Assembly: GCA_900542385.1 (NCBI GenBank)
Contig: UQNP01000098.1
Span: 1-7,007 of the forward strand
Direction of reading: 5' to 3'
Length of the DNA stretch: 7,007 nt
Source: an uncultured Eubacterium sp.
Lineage (GTDB): Bacteria; Bacillota; Clostridia; Peptostreptococcales; Anaerovoracaceae
A program made the translations under genes and the position numbers. Below the pieces are notes generated by a model. That model ran no database searches, was not told where the DNA came from, and saw nothing but the letters and a program-made list of their open reading frames with translations. Positions within the stretch are counted from its first letter, which is position 1. The number at the start of each line of letters is the position of its first letter. Shown one piece after another: positions 6,634 to 7,007 of the stretch.

Positions 6634-6827
6634 GAATCAGTCTGATCTAAAAGATAGTCTATACTGACATCGTAGATATTGGATAGTTTTATCAGGATCT
6701 CTGTAGGGATGTCGTTTTCCCCTGTCTCGTATTTTGAATATCCCGTCTGAGACATACCCAGAATTTTTGCCAGCTCCTTTTGAGTCATATCATGATCGTT
6801 TCTCAGATCTCGGATTCGTCTGTACAT
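6615..6827 (-). CDS. Small XRE-family helix-turn-helix transcriptional regulator
   Basis: A 70-residue single-domain DNA-binding protein of the Cro/CI (XRE) type. The five-helix HTH fills nearly the whole chain. It opens with MYRRIRDLRNDHD, followed by the HTH core at about residues 14-36 (MTQKELAKILGMSQTGYSKYE), then PTEILIKLSNIYDVSIDYLL and a basic tail, SKKRHK. No ligand or protease domain is present. Such proteins repress nearby promoters, often their own, or serve as antitoxins, but no target or toxin partner is visible here. The ATG at 6827 is chosen because homology begins there and an AAGGGGGTG site lies upstream. The frame is open further upstream, even to the window edge, but that part looks non-coding. 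Its Ile codons (4 ATC, 1 ATT, 2 ATA) differ from the ATA-rich neighbours, a weak hint of separate origin. Confidence 0.88.
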   Translation of the reverse strand: MYRRIRDLRNDHDMTQKELAKILGMSQTGYSKYETGENDIPTEILIKLSNIYDVSIDYLLDQTDSKKRHK

Positions 6828-6838
6828 ATTTTGATCAA

Positions 6839-6847
6839 CACCCCCTT
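6839..6847 (-). promoter_or_regulatory. Ribosome binding site of the XRE gene
   Basis: On the minus strand AAGGGGGTG differs from the consensus AAGGAGGTG by one base. It ends 11 bases before the ATG at 6827, a somewhat long spacing. No ATG, GTG or TTG lies in frame between the two, so it supports the 6827 start over the in-frame ATG at 6908. Confidence 0.6.
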
Positions 6848-6909
6848 TTTTGTAAAGATAAAAGTTAGTGCATAAGTTTTGGAAATCAAAGTATAAACTT
6901 ATCCTCATG

Positions 6910-6915
6910 ATTATA
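6910..6915 (-). promoter_or_regulatory. Candidate -10 box of the XRE gene
   Basis: The minus strand reads TATAAT here, a perfect -10 hexamer in AT-rich sequence. No good -35 is found 16-18 bases upstream (AGGTCG at 17). If used, transcription would start near 6903 and give a leader of about 76 bases before the ATG at 6827. Weak evidence because of the AT-rich background. Confidence 0.35.
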
Positions 6916-6971
6916 TTGTATAAAGGTAAATACGACCTGCTTTTAACCTGAAACAGATTAAAGCACTTGAT

Positions 6972-6992
6972 ATTATTAAAGACTTTAATAAT
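6972..6992. repeat. 21-base near-perfect AT-rich palindrome
   Basis: ATTATTAAAG (6972-6981) and CTTTAATAAT (6983-6992) are exact reverse complements around one central A. The short centre suits a dimeric protein-binding site better than an RNA hairpin. It lies about 57 bases upstream of the candidate minus-strand -10 box and also overlaps a weak plus-strand promoter-like pair (CTGAAA at 6948, TATTAT at 6971). No known operator is recognised. Confidence 0.6.
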
Positions 6993-7007
6993 GCAGATGT
7001 GATTTTT

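Noticed and set aside
6828..6908. ATG at 6908 on the minus strand as the XRE start
   Set aside because: It would add 27 residues with no similarity to the HTH family, and it begins directly after the TATAAT box and upstream of the only good Shine-Dalgarno sequence.
1..7007. CRISPR array, insertion sequence, tRNA or rRNA
   Set aside because: No spaced direct repeats, transposase, terminal inverted repeats or structured RNA genes were seen on either strand.

Overview
The window is an ordinary Clostridia-type (Firmicutes, Gram-positive, anaerobe-like) chromosomal segment. The protein sequences, the gene order ftsK/spoIIIE-rimO-pgsA-cinA-recA, GGAGG-type ribosome binding sites and a GAAC-N4-GTTC LexA box near recA all point that way. 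Base composition by eye is moderate in GC. Isoleucine is written mostly as ATA and arginine often as AGA. Genus cannot be fixed from this alone; low-to-mid-GC Clostridia are the best guess.

Layout. Positions 1-2175 hold the 3' part of a FtsK/SpoIIIE DNA translocase gene whose start lies left of the window. It overlaps rimO (2172-3497, ribosomal protein S12 methylthiotransferase) by 4 bases. pgsA (3499-4032, CDP-diacylglycerol-glycerol-3-phosphate phosphatidyltransferase) follows after one base, and cinA (4053-5282) after 20 bases. These four genes form one tight, translationally linked transcription unit. A 136-base gap (5283-5418) then leads to recA (5419-6540). It contains two candidate sigma-A promoters in tandem, a small hairpin and a LexA (SOS) box whose position fits repression of the second promoter. 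I see no terminator between cinA and recA, so recA probably also receives read-through.

recA ends in a 12-13 bp hairpin that also serves as terminator for a small convergent gene on the minus strand (6615-6827), a 70-residue XRE-type helix-turn-helix regulator. The right edge (6828-7007) is AT-rich. It has a candidate minus-strand -10 box, a 21-base near-perfect palindrome and a short plus-strand frame that reads like protein but has no start in view.

The genes work in chromosome segregation (FtsK), ribosome modification (RimO), membrane phospholipid synthesis (PgsA), NAD by-product salvage or nucleotide clean-up (CinA) and recombination/SOS (RecA). I see no convincing new multi-gene system. 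The points worth a second look are the recA control region, a few substitutions at conserved positions in FtsK and RecA, and the break in housekeeping context downstream of recA.
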